Part shown: piece after piece, positions 12,887-20,280 of the stretch
How the letters are laid out: each line of letters opens with the position of its first letter
Position numbering within the stretch: the stretch's first letter is position 1
IMG/VR virus record: IMGVR_UViG_3300003635_000029
Coordinates: 1-20,997 of that record
Source: a virus
Length of the DNA stretch: 20,997 nt
Reading direction: 5' to 3' (one strand)
Position numbers and translations under genes: made by a program
Notes under the pieces: model-generated
Databases searched by the model: none
The model's input: the letters and a program-made list of their open reading frames with translations, nothing else
What the model was told of the DNA's origin: nothing

Positions 12887-15810
12887 TGGCTAAAGCAAGA
12901 CCGTTATCTATACCCGTCATCCTTGGTATCAAGGGTGGGGGTCTTGATGAGGCTATTAAGGACACTAAGAGGCTTTCTAAGCAGCTTGGGCGGTTGTCTG
13001 ACACTGCTGTCAAGGCTGCTGCTGGTTTTGTTGCTTTCAAGGGTGGTCAGCTTGTAGCTAACTTTGCTCGTGACGCTATTGATGCTGGTCGTGACCTTCA
13101 GGTTAACTTGAATGGTTTGCAGTCGGTGTTTGGTGAGTTCACACCAACACTGGTTGAGTTCACGAAGAGCACTGCCGGTATTGGTCTGTCAATGTCCGAG
13201 GCTGCCAAGGCTTCTACATTCTTGGGTTCGGTGCTGAAGCAGTCCGGTTTCTCGATGGAGGAAGTGTCTGAGCAGACACAACGCCTTGTCGGTTTGGCTG
13301 CTGACCTTTCTCTGACGTTCGGTTACGACGTACAAGAGTCGTTGCTTGCAATGACTGCTTTGTTCCGTGGTGAGTATGACCCGATTGAGAAGTTCGGTGT
13401 CGCCATGAAGCAGAACGAAATCGAGGGTGTGAAGCTTGCCCGCGGTTTGGAGGGGTTGACTGGTTCTGCTGAGCGTCTTGTTGATCAGCAGATTCGCCTT
13501 GAGTTGCTGTATGAGCGTTCTTCTGACTCTATGGGCGCTTATGAGCGTCAGGCTGGCACATTGCGGGTTGCTCAGGATACGTTGCGGGCGTCGTTCAACA
13601 ACATGCAACAAATCTTGGGTACAGCGATGCTCCCCGTTGTTGCCGACTTGACTGCTTCTATGATTCCTTTGGTCCAAACTATCGGACCTGTTTTGGCTGC
13701 TGCCATGCGTCAGGTTATCCCAATGCTGGTTTCTTTCTCGCAAAACAGCGAGGGCATTGTGAAAACAATGGTTAGCCTGGTCAAAATTATTGCAAATGTT
13801 GTCACAGTCATTTCGACATTGACAAAGTTTGTTATCAACAACATTGACGTTTTCAGAATTCTTGCGACGGTTCTTGTAACTGTTGGTACAGCACTTTACG
13901 CGCTTCGTGTTGGTGTGGCGGTCATGGGGGCTGTGCAGTCGGCTACTGCCGCCTTGAATATCACTCTCAACTTGACGTCAGTTGCGTTGCGACGCATCAA
14001 GTATGCCCTTGTCGCTATCCCTGTTGTGGGTTGGGCTTTGGGTATTGTCGGGCTGGCTACAGACTTCTTTGGTCTCACTTCTGCTGTCAATAAGACGGGC
14101 GAAACCATTGAGGATATGTTTGACGAGAAGGCTCTTCTTGCTGACATTGAGGCTCTTGGCGATCTTACTGCTCAGGGTGCTGCGCTTGAGGAATCGTTTG
14201 AGGATGTTGCGCAAGCGGGTGGTGCCGCTAAGGACGCTGTAGGCGATTTCTACAAGAATTTGTCTAATGAGATTAGTAAACAGCAAGCTAAGTTGCGTTT
14301 GCAACAAATGGGGGCTTCTGAAGGTCTTATCTCGGCAATTCTTGGTTCTGGTGATGAGTGGCAACGAGTCTTTAACGATGTTGTGTCGCGTGGTATTGCT
14401 GGTGTTGCTGATGTGCAAAAACTGTTCCGCGCTACTGCTGCCGGTTTTGATGAGGCTATGGCGCAGTGGGAAGAGGAGTATGGTGAGCCGTTCCGCCAGT
14501 TCAAGGAAGACGCGCTTTCTGCCCGTGACGCCCTAATTGAGTTCACTCGTGAAATTGAGATTCTGCCTTCTGTGGCGGAAACTTTGGGTCAGTTTGAGCG
14601 TGACGCGGTAAACAACCTTGAGTCTATTGAGGAAAAGCTTGAGGACGCTTTCGATAACGGTCAGTTGTTGGATGGTTCTTACGAGAACTTGTTGCAGTAT
14701 GCGCGTGACGAGTTCCAGGTGTTGCGTCAGATTGAACGTCAACGTGATGAGATTATTGGTCGCCGTGATGCTGCTGAGGCTCTCATTGATTCGGTGCAAA
14801 GCTCTATCCGATCGGGTGCCCGCCTTGTAAACATTCTTGGTGATGTGCAGAACGAGGCCGAGGATGTTGATGTTGTCGAGTTTGCACGCAAGACGGTTAT
14901 GGCGGGCGGTGAGCTTAAAGAGTTCCGCACCGCGTTAATGTTTAACTTTGTTGAACCGATTGAGGAGGCTGCTTCTAAGGCTGACAAGCTTGTTGCTGGT
15001 TATCGTGCGGTTGTTGAGCGTACACGCGAGTTTGTTGAGAACCTGAAGACGTTGCGTGCGTTGGGTCTTGACCCGATGTTGTTCAACCAGTTGGTTGAGG
15101 CTGGTGTTGAGGCTGGTGGTGAGACAGCGCAGGCGCTTGTTGACGGTGGTTCGGACACTATTAATGAGTTGAATGGTTTGTTTGGTGAGCTTGACCGTTT
15201 GGGTGCTGAGTTGGGTGAGGACACTGCCCAGGTCATGTATGGGCAGGGTGAGAACTTCGTCAATGGCATTGTTGAGGGGTTGGAGTCGCAGGCTGGCGAG
15301 TTGGAGTTGTCGGCTACGTCTATTGCTGAAGCGTTTACGACAGCGTTTGAGGAAGTCCTTACTGATGGTATTAATGCGGCGATTGATGCGGCTGAGGCTG
15401 CTTTGGCTCGTATGCCTCAGATTGGTGATTTTGCGCCTGGTTTTGACCCTGGCCCCGGTCCCGGCCCCGGTCCCGGCCCTGGTCCCGGTCCGGACCCCAT
15501 AACCGGTAATCGTGGCGCTATTTCTGGAACTGTTGCAAATGCCATTTCACAGGGTTTGAGCAAGAGTCCAATTCCTATTTCGGGTACGGTTCTTAGTGCC
15601 ATTAGGGGCCAGCAAGCTCCGCCAATTAGTAACCGACCTTCCTTTGGTCCTTATGTTGGCACTTCTGGAAATGTGCCGGAACTTACTAGAATTGTGAACA
15701 ATTATGTAAACACTTCTCCGGCGGAAACTGCACGAAACCTAAACCAGTTCACGAAGAACAACACAACCGGTAGTATTTTTGACTCTGCCACGAGAAGGAA
15801 CCTCCGGTAA
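12886..15810 (+). CDS. Tape measure protein
   Basis: A 974-residue tape measure that sets tail length; by the usual scale of about 0.15 nm per residue the tail would be near 145 nm. The N-terminal third resembles the TP901 core domain, with AASTFLGS-like helices and LLAMTALFRGEYDPIEKFG (residues about 153-171). Two hydrophobic regions (about 323-355, ILATVLVTVGTALYALRVGV; and 373-396, YALVAIPVVGWALGIVGLA) could insert into the host membrane during DNA entry. Long charged helices follow, then a Gly-Pro repeat (about 855-871) and a Ser/Asn-rich C-terminal segment of about 100 residues. No peptidase domain is apparent. It is translationally coupled at both ends (TGATG and TAATG). Confidence 0.95.
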   Translation: MAKARPLSIPVILGIKGGGLDEAIKDTKRLSKQLGRLSDTAVKAAAGFVAFKGGQLVANFARDAIDAGRDLQVNLNGLQSVFGEFTPTLVEFTKSTAGIGLSMSEAAKASTFLGSVLKQSGFSMEEVSEQTQRLVGLAADLSLTFGYDVQESLLAMTALFRGEYDPIEKFGVAMKQNEIEGVKLARGLEGLTGSAERLVDQQIRLELLYERSSDSMGAYERQAGTLRVAQDTLRASFNNMQQILGTAMLPVVADLTASMIPLVQTIGPVLAAAMRQVIPMLVSFSQNSEGIVKTMVSLVKIIANVVTVISTLTKFVINNIDVFRILATVLVTVGTALYALRVGVAVMGAVQSATAALNITLNLTSVALRRIKYALVAIPVVGWALGIVGLATDFFGLTSAVNKTGETIEDMFDEKALLADIEALGDLTAQGAALEESFEDVAQAGGAAKDAVGDFYKNLSNEISKQQAKLRLQQMGASEGLISAILGSGDEWQRVFNDVVSRGIAGVADVQKLFRATAAGFDEAMAQWEEEYGEPFRQFKEDALSARDALIEFTREIEILPSVAETLGQFERDAVNNLESIEEKLEDAFDNGQLLDGSYENLLQYARDEFQVLRQIERQRDEIIGRRDAAEALIDSVQSSIRSGARLVNILGDVQNEAEDVDVVEFARKTVMAGGELKEFRTALMFNFVEPIEEAASKADKLVAGYRAVVERTREFVENLKTLRALGLDPMLFNQLVEAGVEAGGETAQALVDGGSDTINELNGLFGELDRLGAELGEDTAQVMYGQGENFVNGIVEGLESQAGELELSATSIAEAFTTAFEEVLTDGINAAIDAAEAALARMPQIGDFAPGFDPGPGPGPGPGPGPGPDPITGNRGAISGTVANAISQGLSKSPIPISGTVLSAIRGQQAPPISNRPSFGPYVGTSGNVPELTRIVNNYVNTSPAETARNLNQFTKNNTTGSIFDSATRRNLR
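15448..15499 (+). repeat. Gly-Pro coding tandem repeat in the tape measure
   Basis: A run of alternating CCC/CCT and GGT/GGC codons, with a 12-base unit close to GGCCCCGGTCCC repeated about three to four times, encodes about eight consecutive Pro-Gly pairs. Near-identical repeats of this sort change length by slippage. At protein level it would make a stiff or extended linker between the helical body and the C-terminal domain. Confidence 0.85.
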
Positions 15811-17033
15811 TGGCTAACCCGTCAATACTTGTTGAGATTGGGTTTAACCTTCTGCTCAGCCCGGAAGCACCCTTTTTTAAACTAGATGATGCCGTACAGG
15901 GGCGTTTAGATAACACTGAGTACCGTTTAGGTGGCACGTTCTTCTACGACATTACCGATCGTGTACGAAACGTGTCGGTCACTCGCGGGCGTTCACAAAT
16001 TTTCACTAACAACATTGCTGGTGAAGCAACTATTGAGTTGAATAACCGTGACAGGGCGTTTGACCCGTTGTACCCGGATTCACCGTTTGTTGGGAACATT
16101 ATTCCTCGCCGTGAGATTCGTATCACTGTTGCTGATGAGGTTGTGTTTACGGGTTGGGTTGAGGACTGGGATTTGGGGTACAGCCCGGACGGTGACTCCA
16201 TCGCTGTCGCTAAAGCGGTTGACGCAACATCTATCCTCGCCAACCAAACGTTTGATGCGTTTACTCCGTCGGAGGAGTTGTCTGGTGCCCGTATTGCTGC
16301 GGCGTTGGATAGGCCGGAGGTTGCTTGGGCTGAGGAGTTGCGTGACCTTGAAGCGGGTCGTGAACTGATGGGTGCGTACCCTGTCGAGGATGAATACAAT
16401 GTTTTGAATTATTTGCAGAACATTGCTGAGTCGGAAACGGGTAGTTTCTTCATTGACAAGTTGGGGCGTGTTGCTTTCCGTGACCGGTTGAGTACACCGT
16501 CTACGGATGATGTTCTTGTGTTCGGTAATGGTGGTATCCAGTTTGAGAACATTCAGGTTGTGTACGGGTCTGAGTTGTTGTTCAACGAGGTTACTGTGTC
16601 ACGGTTCACGGGTGGTACAGCGGTCGCCACGGACACCTCCTCGGTGAATTCGTATGGTTATCGTGCGTTGACGGTCAGTGATTCGCAGGTGGCGAACGAC
16701 ACTCAGGTTGTTGAGATTGCGTTGGATTATGTGAGCCGGTATTCGCAACCGGAGTACCGTATTGAACGTGTTGACTTCCCGATGCATAAACTGTCACCAA
16801 CCGATCAGGAACGTATTAGCCGACTTGAGTTAGGTGACGTGTGTTTCATCTCGTTCACACCGAATAACATTGGGGACCCGATTGAACGGTACATGGAGGT
16901 TATTCGGGTTGACCATGCGGTGACTCCGTTTACGCATGTTGTAGAGTTGGGTTTCCGCCAGTTGGCGTTCCCACCGTTTGTTTTGGATTCGCCTGTCTTT
17001 GGTAGACTTGGTGTAGGCGCTTTAGCCAGATAA
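15810..17033 (+). CDS. Minor tail protein (tail hub / baseplate-like)
   Basis: A 407-residue protein following the tape measure. Its start has a strand-rich segment DITDRVRNVSVTRGRSQIF, then GEATIELNNRDRAFDPLYP and IIPRREIRI, then FTGWVEDWDLGY (about 113-124). This is the pattern of actinophage minor tail proteins related to tail hub (gp27-like) folds. Residues from about 190 onward include a hub-like SETGSFFIDKLGRVAFRDR segment. It probably forms the tail tip that closes the tube and holds the fibres. No separate distal tail protein gene is seen between it and the tape measure. The ATG overlaps the upstream stop. Confidence 0.85.
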   Translation: MANPSILVEIGFNLLLSPEAPFFKLDDAVQGRLDNTEYRLGGTFFYDITDRVRNVSVTRGRSQIFTNNIAGEATIELNNRDRAFDPLYPDSPFVGNIIPRREIRITVADEVVFTGWVEDWDLGYSPDGDSIAVAKAVDATSILANQTFDAFTPSEELSGARIAAALDRPEVAWAEELRDLEAGRELMGAYPVEDEYNVLNYLQNIAESETGSFFIDKLGRVAFRDRLSTPSTDDVLVFGNGGIQFENIQVVYGSELLFNEVTVSRFTGGTAVATDTSSVNSYGYRALTVSDSQVANDTQVVEIALDYVSRYSQPEYRIERVDFPMHKLSPTDQERISRLELGDVCFISFTPNNIGDPIERYMEVIRVDHAVTPFTHVVELGFRQLAFPPFVLDSPVFGRLGVGALAR

Positions 17034-17042
17034 GGATGACGT

Positions 17043-17420
17043 ATGCCATATAAAGTTTGGGCTGTTAATGAGATTTTGACGGCTGCGGATATGAATACCT
17101 ATGTTGGTAATCAGACTGTTTTGTCGTTTGCTGGGACTGCTGCTCGTGCTTCTGCGGTGGGTACTCCGGTGGAGGGTATGGTTTCGTATGTTGGTGGTGG
17201 CACTGTTGAGGTTTATGCGGGTACTGCTGATGGTTGGACGACGATTAGTGGTGGTGGTGGTGGGAATGTTGCGGATGACAGTATTCAGCCGAACTTCAAC
17301 ACGATCAGTAATAATTACACGTTTGTTGATGGGTATAACGGTGTGTCTGCTGGGCCGATTACGATTGCGGTTGGTGCTACTGTGACTGTTGGTACTGCGA
17401 GTGCTTGGAGTGTTGTATGA
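17043..17420 (+). CDS. Tail fibre module, N-terminal attachment type
   Basis: A 125-residue protein. Its start, PYKVWAVNEILTAADMNTY, is a very common N-terminal module of actinophage tail fibre or tail tip proteins, followed by a strand-rich AARASAVGTPVEGMVSYV region, a poly-Gly linker and a Thr/Val-rich end. It is short for a full fibre, so it probably acts with the genes downstream. The ribosome-binding site AAGGA at 17032-17036 overlaps the previous stop. Confidence 0.75.
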   Translation: MPYKVWAVNEILTAADMNTYVGNQTVLSFAGTAARASAVGTPVEGMVSYVGGGTVEVYAGTADGWTTISGGGGGNVADDSIQPNFNTISNNYTFVDGYNGVSAGPITIAVGATVTVGTASAWSVV

Positions 17421-17983
17421 GTGAGTTGGCTGTTGGTTCGTTGGCGGGGTTGGCGTCTAATTCGTATGTGATTGATGTGGCGTCGGGGTCCCAGTTGACG
17501 CAACCGGGGATGACACTTGCCGTTGAGTCTGCCCTCAAAACCGACACATTTAGTTCGTCTGTCTCCGGTAAGGGTAGCGTTGCGGTAACTGATTTGTCTA
17601 TCACTCATACGATGGCTAATGCTTCTAATAAGCTTTTGATTATGGCTTATTTTGGTGTTGCGGGGAATAGTCACGGTTTTGGCAATGTCGGAATCGCAGT
17701 GGCAGACGATGGAACACTTATTGGTGTTGGTACCGGTGTGGGCGACCGTATTGCGGTTGCTGCTGGTGGTCTCGTGTCGTCCTCTTCGGCGACTCATGTT
17801 GTAGCGATGCCTCATATTCACTTACTTTACTCACCTGGCGATACAAGTTCACACACTTACACTGTGCGAGCTTTTAACATTCGCGGTGACACGCAAACTC
17901 TGTATGTAAACAGGTCGGTACGCGATGGCACAACCGACTCTCGTGGTGCTTCTGCTATCACTATCCAGGAGGTCGCTGGCTAA
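17417..17983 (+). CDS. Tail fibre-like protein, paralogue A
   Basis: A 188-residue protein. I take ATG at 17417 as the start because it overlaps the previous stop (ATGA) and follows GGAG at 17407-17410; an upstream in-frame TTG at 17405 would lack this. The body, from LKTDTFSS through THTMANASNKLLIMAYFG, is the jelly-roll-like pattern widespread in tail fibres of marine and freshwater phages. The end SAITIQEVAG is nearly the same as that of the gene at 18282, indicating a duplicated fibre domain. It probably contacts the host surface; the receptor is unknown. Confidence 0.75.
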   Translation: MSELAVGSLAGLASNSYVIDVASGSQLTQPGMTLAVESALKTDTFSSSVSGKGSVAVTDLSITHTMANASNKLLIMAYFGVAGNSHGFGNVGIAVADDGTLIGVGTGVGDRIAVAAGGLVSSSSATHVVAMPHIHLLYSPGDTSSHTYTVRAFNIRGDTQTLYVNRSVRDGTTDSRGASAITIQEVAG

Positions 17984-18018
17984 TGCTTACCGTAAACTTA
18001 TCTAAGGAGAAAAACTAA
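17983..18018 (+). other. Eleven-codon mini reading frame joining two genes
   Basis: ATG at 17983 overlaps the upstream TAA and the frame ends TAA at 18016-18018, which overlaps the next ATG. It encodes 11 residues (MLTVNLSKEKN) and contains the AAGGAG of the following gene. It may be a coupling device, a gene remnant or chance; a functional peptide is unproven. Confidence 0.25.
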
Positions 18019-18281
18019 TGGATATTGCAACAATTCTTACACGCAAATACTCGGGTGCCGAATGGGTACTCAACGGTGATGCTTACAGTGGCCTCACTTG
18101 GTTGTCGGATGGTGATGCACCTTCTGAGGCTGATTTGAAGAAGCTGTGGCCTGTTGTTGAGAAGGAGATCGCTGCTGAGGCTCAAGCCAAGTTGGATGCT
18201 AAGGCTAGTGCTGTGGCGAAGCTTGAGGCTTTGGGTTTGACGGTTGAGGAAGTGTCTGTAGCTTTCGGTTTGGAGGCGTAA
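18018..18281 (+). CDS. Small tail-associated protein, possibly XkdW-like
   Basis: An 87-residue protein with an excellent AAGGAG site. The start (ILTRKYSGAEWVLNGDAYSG then LTWLSDGDAPSEADLKKLWP) resembles a small phage family found among tail fibre genes, some annotated XkdW-like, often with a role in fibre assembly or none known. The second half is an Ala/Glu-rich helix (EKEIAAEAQAKLDAKASAVA) followed by a short helical end. It lies between two fibre paralogues. Function is not established. Confidence 0.7.
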   Translation: MDIATILTRKYSGAEWVLNGDAYSGLTWLSDGDAPSEADLKKLWPVVEKEIAAEAQAKLDAKASAVAKLEALGLTVEEVSVAFGLEA

Positions 18282-18863
18282 GTGTCTACGCTGAAGGTTA
18301 ATAACGTCACTGACCTGGGGGCGGATGCGGTTGTTACGGATGGTGTAATTGATTCGGGGGCGTTGCCTACAGGGTCGATTTTGCAGGTTGTTCAAGCTGC
18401 CAAAACCGATACGTTTAGCACGACAGCTACAAGCTTTACTGATGTCACAGGACTGTCTTTGTCAATTACACCATCATCGACAAGTAGCAAAATTCTTTTA
18501 ATGACATCTTTGTATGTCGGCTCGGGTTCTGGGAACCAGTCTAACGTTCATGTGCGTTTGGCGGGCGGTAATGCTAGTGCTTTCGTTGGTGATGCGGATT
18601 CAAGTAGAGGCAGGGCTGCCGCGTCGTCTTTGGCTGGCGAGGATACTACGGCTCGTACTGTTCAAGAGCATTTGGTAAATTCGGCAAGTATTGTTTATTT
18701 GGATAGTCCAGCAACGATTTCTGCTATTACTTACAAAGTGCAGATTGTGAACGCCGATAATACGGGAACGGCGGTTTATGTTGGCAGGCCTGCTGACAAT
18801 GCGGACAAGTTTACTGTTCCTCGCTTGGCTTCTTCTATTACTGCTATGGAGGTGGCTGGTTAA
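18282..18863 (+). CDS. Tail fibre-like protein, paralogue B
   Basis: A 193-residue protein starting at GTG 18282, supported by GGAGG at 18272-18276 and direct abutment on the previous stop. The N-terminal STLKVNNVTDLG motif is a common fibre start in environmental phages, followed by PTGSILQVVQAAKTDTFST, LSLSITPSSTSSKILLM and a C-terminal SSITAMEVAG. The last segment and the KTDTFS...SKxLLM core are shared with the gene at 17417, so the two probably fold alike and arose by duplication or module exchange. The N-terminal part up to residue about 35 differs and probably anchors it to a different partner. Confidence 0.78.
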   Translation: MSTLKVNNVTDLGADAVVTDGVIDSGALPTGSILQVVQAAKTDTFSTTATSFTDVTGLSLSITPSSTSSKILLMTSLYVGSGSGNQSNVHVRLAGGNASAFVGDADSSRGRAAASSLAGEDTTARTVQEHLVNSASIVYLDSPATISAITYKVQIVNADNTGTAVYVGRPADNADKFTVPRLASSITAMEVAG

Positions 18864-18952
18864 TGTCTACGATGCGTTTTGATTACTGGCAGACTTCTGA
18901 TGGTGTGCCTGTGACTGATAAGGATTCTGCTGAAACGGATTTTGGGGGGTAA
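18863..18952 (+). CDS. Twenty-nine-residue tail-fibre N-terminal mini-protein
   Basis: ATG at 18863 overlaps the previous stop (TAATG) and the frame ends TAA at 18950-18952, three bases before the next ATG. The product, MSTMRFDYWQTSDG plus 15 residues, matches the start of the next protein (MSSVARFDTWQAADG) in the RFDxWQxxDG motif, and the DNA is also similar there. It is either a stand-alone mini-protein or the remnant of a lost fibre gene after a recombination. The G run before its stop does not allow a fusion by frameshift, since both alternative frames stop at once. Confidence 0.55.
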   Translation: MSTMRFDYWQTSDGVPVTDKDSAETDFGG

Positions 18953-18955
18953 CTA

Positions 18956-19912
18956 ATGTCTAGTGTTGCGAGGTTTGATACTTGGCAGGCTGCTGATGGT
19001 ACTAATGTTGCTCGTTTTAGTGGTGGGCAATTAGAGACTTGGGATGGGTCTGCTTGGGGCGCACCGACTCCCGGGGCAGCTGTTGTTGAATCTACGACTG
19101 GTTCTCCTAGTGTGGGAACGGTGTCCTCTGGTGGGACAACCTACAATGCTTATGTATTTACAGGTGACGGCTCGATTACTTTTAGTGAGGCTGGTTTTGC
19201 CGATGTCCTAGTCGTAGGTGGTGGGGGCGCAGGAAACCAGAACATCAACGCTGGAAACGCTGGGGGCGGGGCTGGTGGTGTTTTAAACCTAACTCAAGCT
19301 TACTTTGCCTTGGGGACTGCTGTCGTTCAGGTTGGTGCTGGTGCAGCCGGTGGACTGCCTGCTGATATTGCTAGAGGTGGTGAAAGTTCTCAAGTCAACG
19401 GTTACTACGGTGTTGGCGGAGGACCTGGCGGATTCCGAACAAACGGCGGATTTGGCGGATCTGGCGGAGGCGGCGGTTCTGAAAACTCTGCGTTTGTAGG
19501 TGGGCCCGCTCTTGACGGTCAGGGTGGAGCAGGTGGCACTGGTTTTGGTTCAGGAACAATAAACGCCCGAGCTGGCGGGGGCGGAGGCGGTGGCTCTGCA
19601 TCAGGTGGAAACGCAAGCTCAAGCAACGCGGGAGCTGGTGGTGATGGCAAAATTGTGAACATCATCACAACTGCTCTGGCAACAAGTTTTTCCGTAGGTG
19701 AAGTTTCAGGTTCGGACTTGTATTTTGGCGGTGGCGGTGGGGGCTCTTCGCCTTCGAGCGGTTCTGCATCAGGCGGCCTTGGTGGCGGGTCGAACGGCAA
19801 CAGCTCGACCTCTTCTAACGCGACTGCAAATACGGGCGGGGGAGCTGGTGGGGCCGGTAGTTCTTCAGGAAATGGCGGTTCAGGTGTTGTAATTGTAAGG
19901 GTGGCTGTCTAA
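18956..19912 (+). CDS. Glycine-rich tail fibre/adhesin
   Basis: A 318-residue protein. Residues 1-40 hold the RFDTWQAADG module and a tryptophan-containing linker (ETWDGSAWGAP), probably for attachment. A strand FTGDGSITFSEAGFADVLVV leads into a long Gly-rich part (about residues 88-310) with many GGG runs broken by Ser/Asn and short hydrophobic inserts, and the end is GSGVVIVRVAV. This matches glycine-rich tail-tip adhesins, some of which fold as polyglycine-II bundles with host-specificity loops between Gly blocks. Length is normal for such proteins. A GGGGGG run precedes the ATG. It is the best candidate in the window for the receptor-binding protein. Confidence 0.8.
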   Translation: MSSVARFDTWQAADGTNVARFSGGQLETWDGSAWGAPTPGAAVVESTTGSPSVGTVSSGGTTYNAYVFTGDGSITFSEAGFADVLVVGGGGAGNQNINAGNAGGGAGGVLNLTQAYFALGTAVVQVGAGAAGGLPADIARGGESSQVNGYYGVGGGPGGFRTNGGFGGSGGGGGSENSAFVGGPALDGQGGAGGTGFGSGTINARAGGGGGGGSASGGNASSSNAGAGGDGKIVNIITTALATSFSVGEVSGSDLYFGGGGGGSSPSSGSASGGLGGGSNGNSSTSSNATANTGGGAGGAGSSSGNGGSGVVIVRVAV

Positions 19913-20166
19913 TGGCTCATTTTGCGAGAGTAGTTGATGGAAATGTTGTCAGGGTTCATGTCGTAAATAACAGCATCATCACCGATGATAATGGTGTGGA
20001 GCATGAACAGACTGGTCAAAACTTTTTGGCTGGATTGCATGGAGTTCCGGCAACACAGTTTGTTCAATGTTCCTATAACGGTAATTTTCGAGGTAGATAC
20101 CCCGCGGCGGGTTTTGCTTACGATGCTGCCCTTGATGAGTTTGTTGCCCCTGTTGAAATAGGTTGA
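19912..20166 (+). CDS. Conserved small phage protein, unknown function
   Basis: An 84-residue protein starting within the adhesin stop (TAATG). The start MAHFARVVDGNVVRVHVVNN and later QCSYNGNFRGRYPAAGFAYD match a small family often found beside tail fibres in aquatic phages, including cyanophages. It is beta-rich with no membrane segment. The function is not known to me; a fibre accessory or chaperone would fit its place. Confidence 0.75.
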   Translation: MAHFARVVDGNVVRVHVVNNSIITDDNGVEHEQTGQNFLAGLHGVPATQFVQCSYNGNFRGRYPAAGFAYDAALDEFVAPVEIG

Positions 20167-20176
20167 GGTGAATTAA

Positions 20177-20278
20177 GTGTCTGAGCGCCCTTGCCCTTAC
20201 TGTGAAACCTCACATAACTGCACAGGTTTCTGCGGTGCGAACTGTCACGGTCATTTTTGCGACTATGTTGAGGTGTGA
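20177..20278 (+). CDS. Cys/His-rich mini-protein
   Basis: A 33-codon gene starting at GTG 20177 with GAGGTG (20165-20170) 6 nt upstream and ending TGA at 20276-20278, next to the endolysin start. The product has six Cys (positions 6, 9, 15, 19, 23, 28) and three His (13, 24, 26), including CPYC and CHGHFC, among only 33 residues. This suggests zinc binding (a tiny zinc-ribbon or knuckle). No family is recognised. Cysteine content this high is unlikely by chance in a frame with a good ribosome-binding site. Confidence 0.6.
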   Translation: MSERPCPYCETSHNCTGFCGANCHGHFCDYVEV

Positions 20279-20280
20279 TT

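Noticed and set aside
15448-15499. Transcription terminator in the GC-rich Gly-Pro repeat
   Set aside because: The sequence is self-complementary in part but has no T run and is inside an intact coding frame.
17405-17416. Upstream TTG start for the fibre protein at 17417
   Set aside because: It would place the GGAG site inside the gene and add MECC; the ATG at 17417 has correct spacing and an ATGA overlap.
18940-18958. Programmed frameshift on the G run joining the 29-residue gene to the adhesin
   Set aside because: Both shifted frames meet a stop codon within a few codons, before any fusion could form.
17043-19912. Diversity-generating retroelement acting on fibre genes
   Set aside because: No reverse transcriptase and no template/variable repeat pair were seen; the duplicated segments look like ordinary paralogy.
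20275-20280. GTG at 20275 as endolysin start
   Set aside because: It lies only one base after GAGG; the GTG at 20281 has a 7-nt spacing. The choice changes the protein by two residues only.
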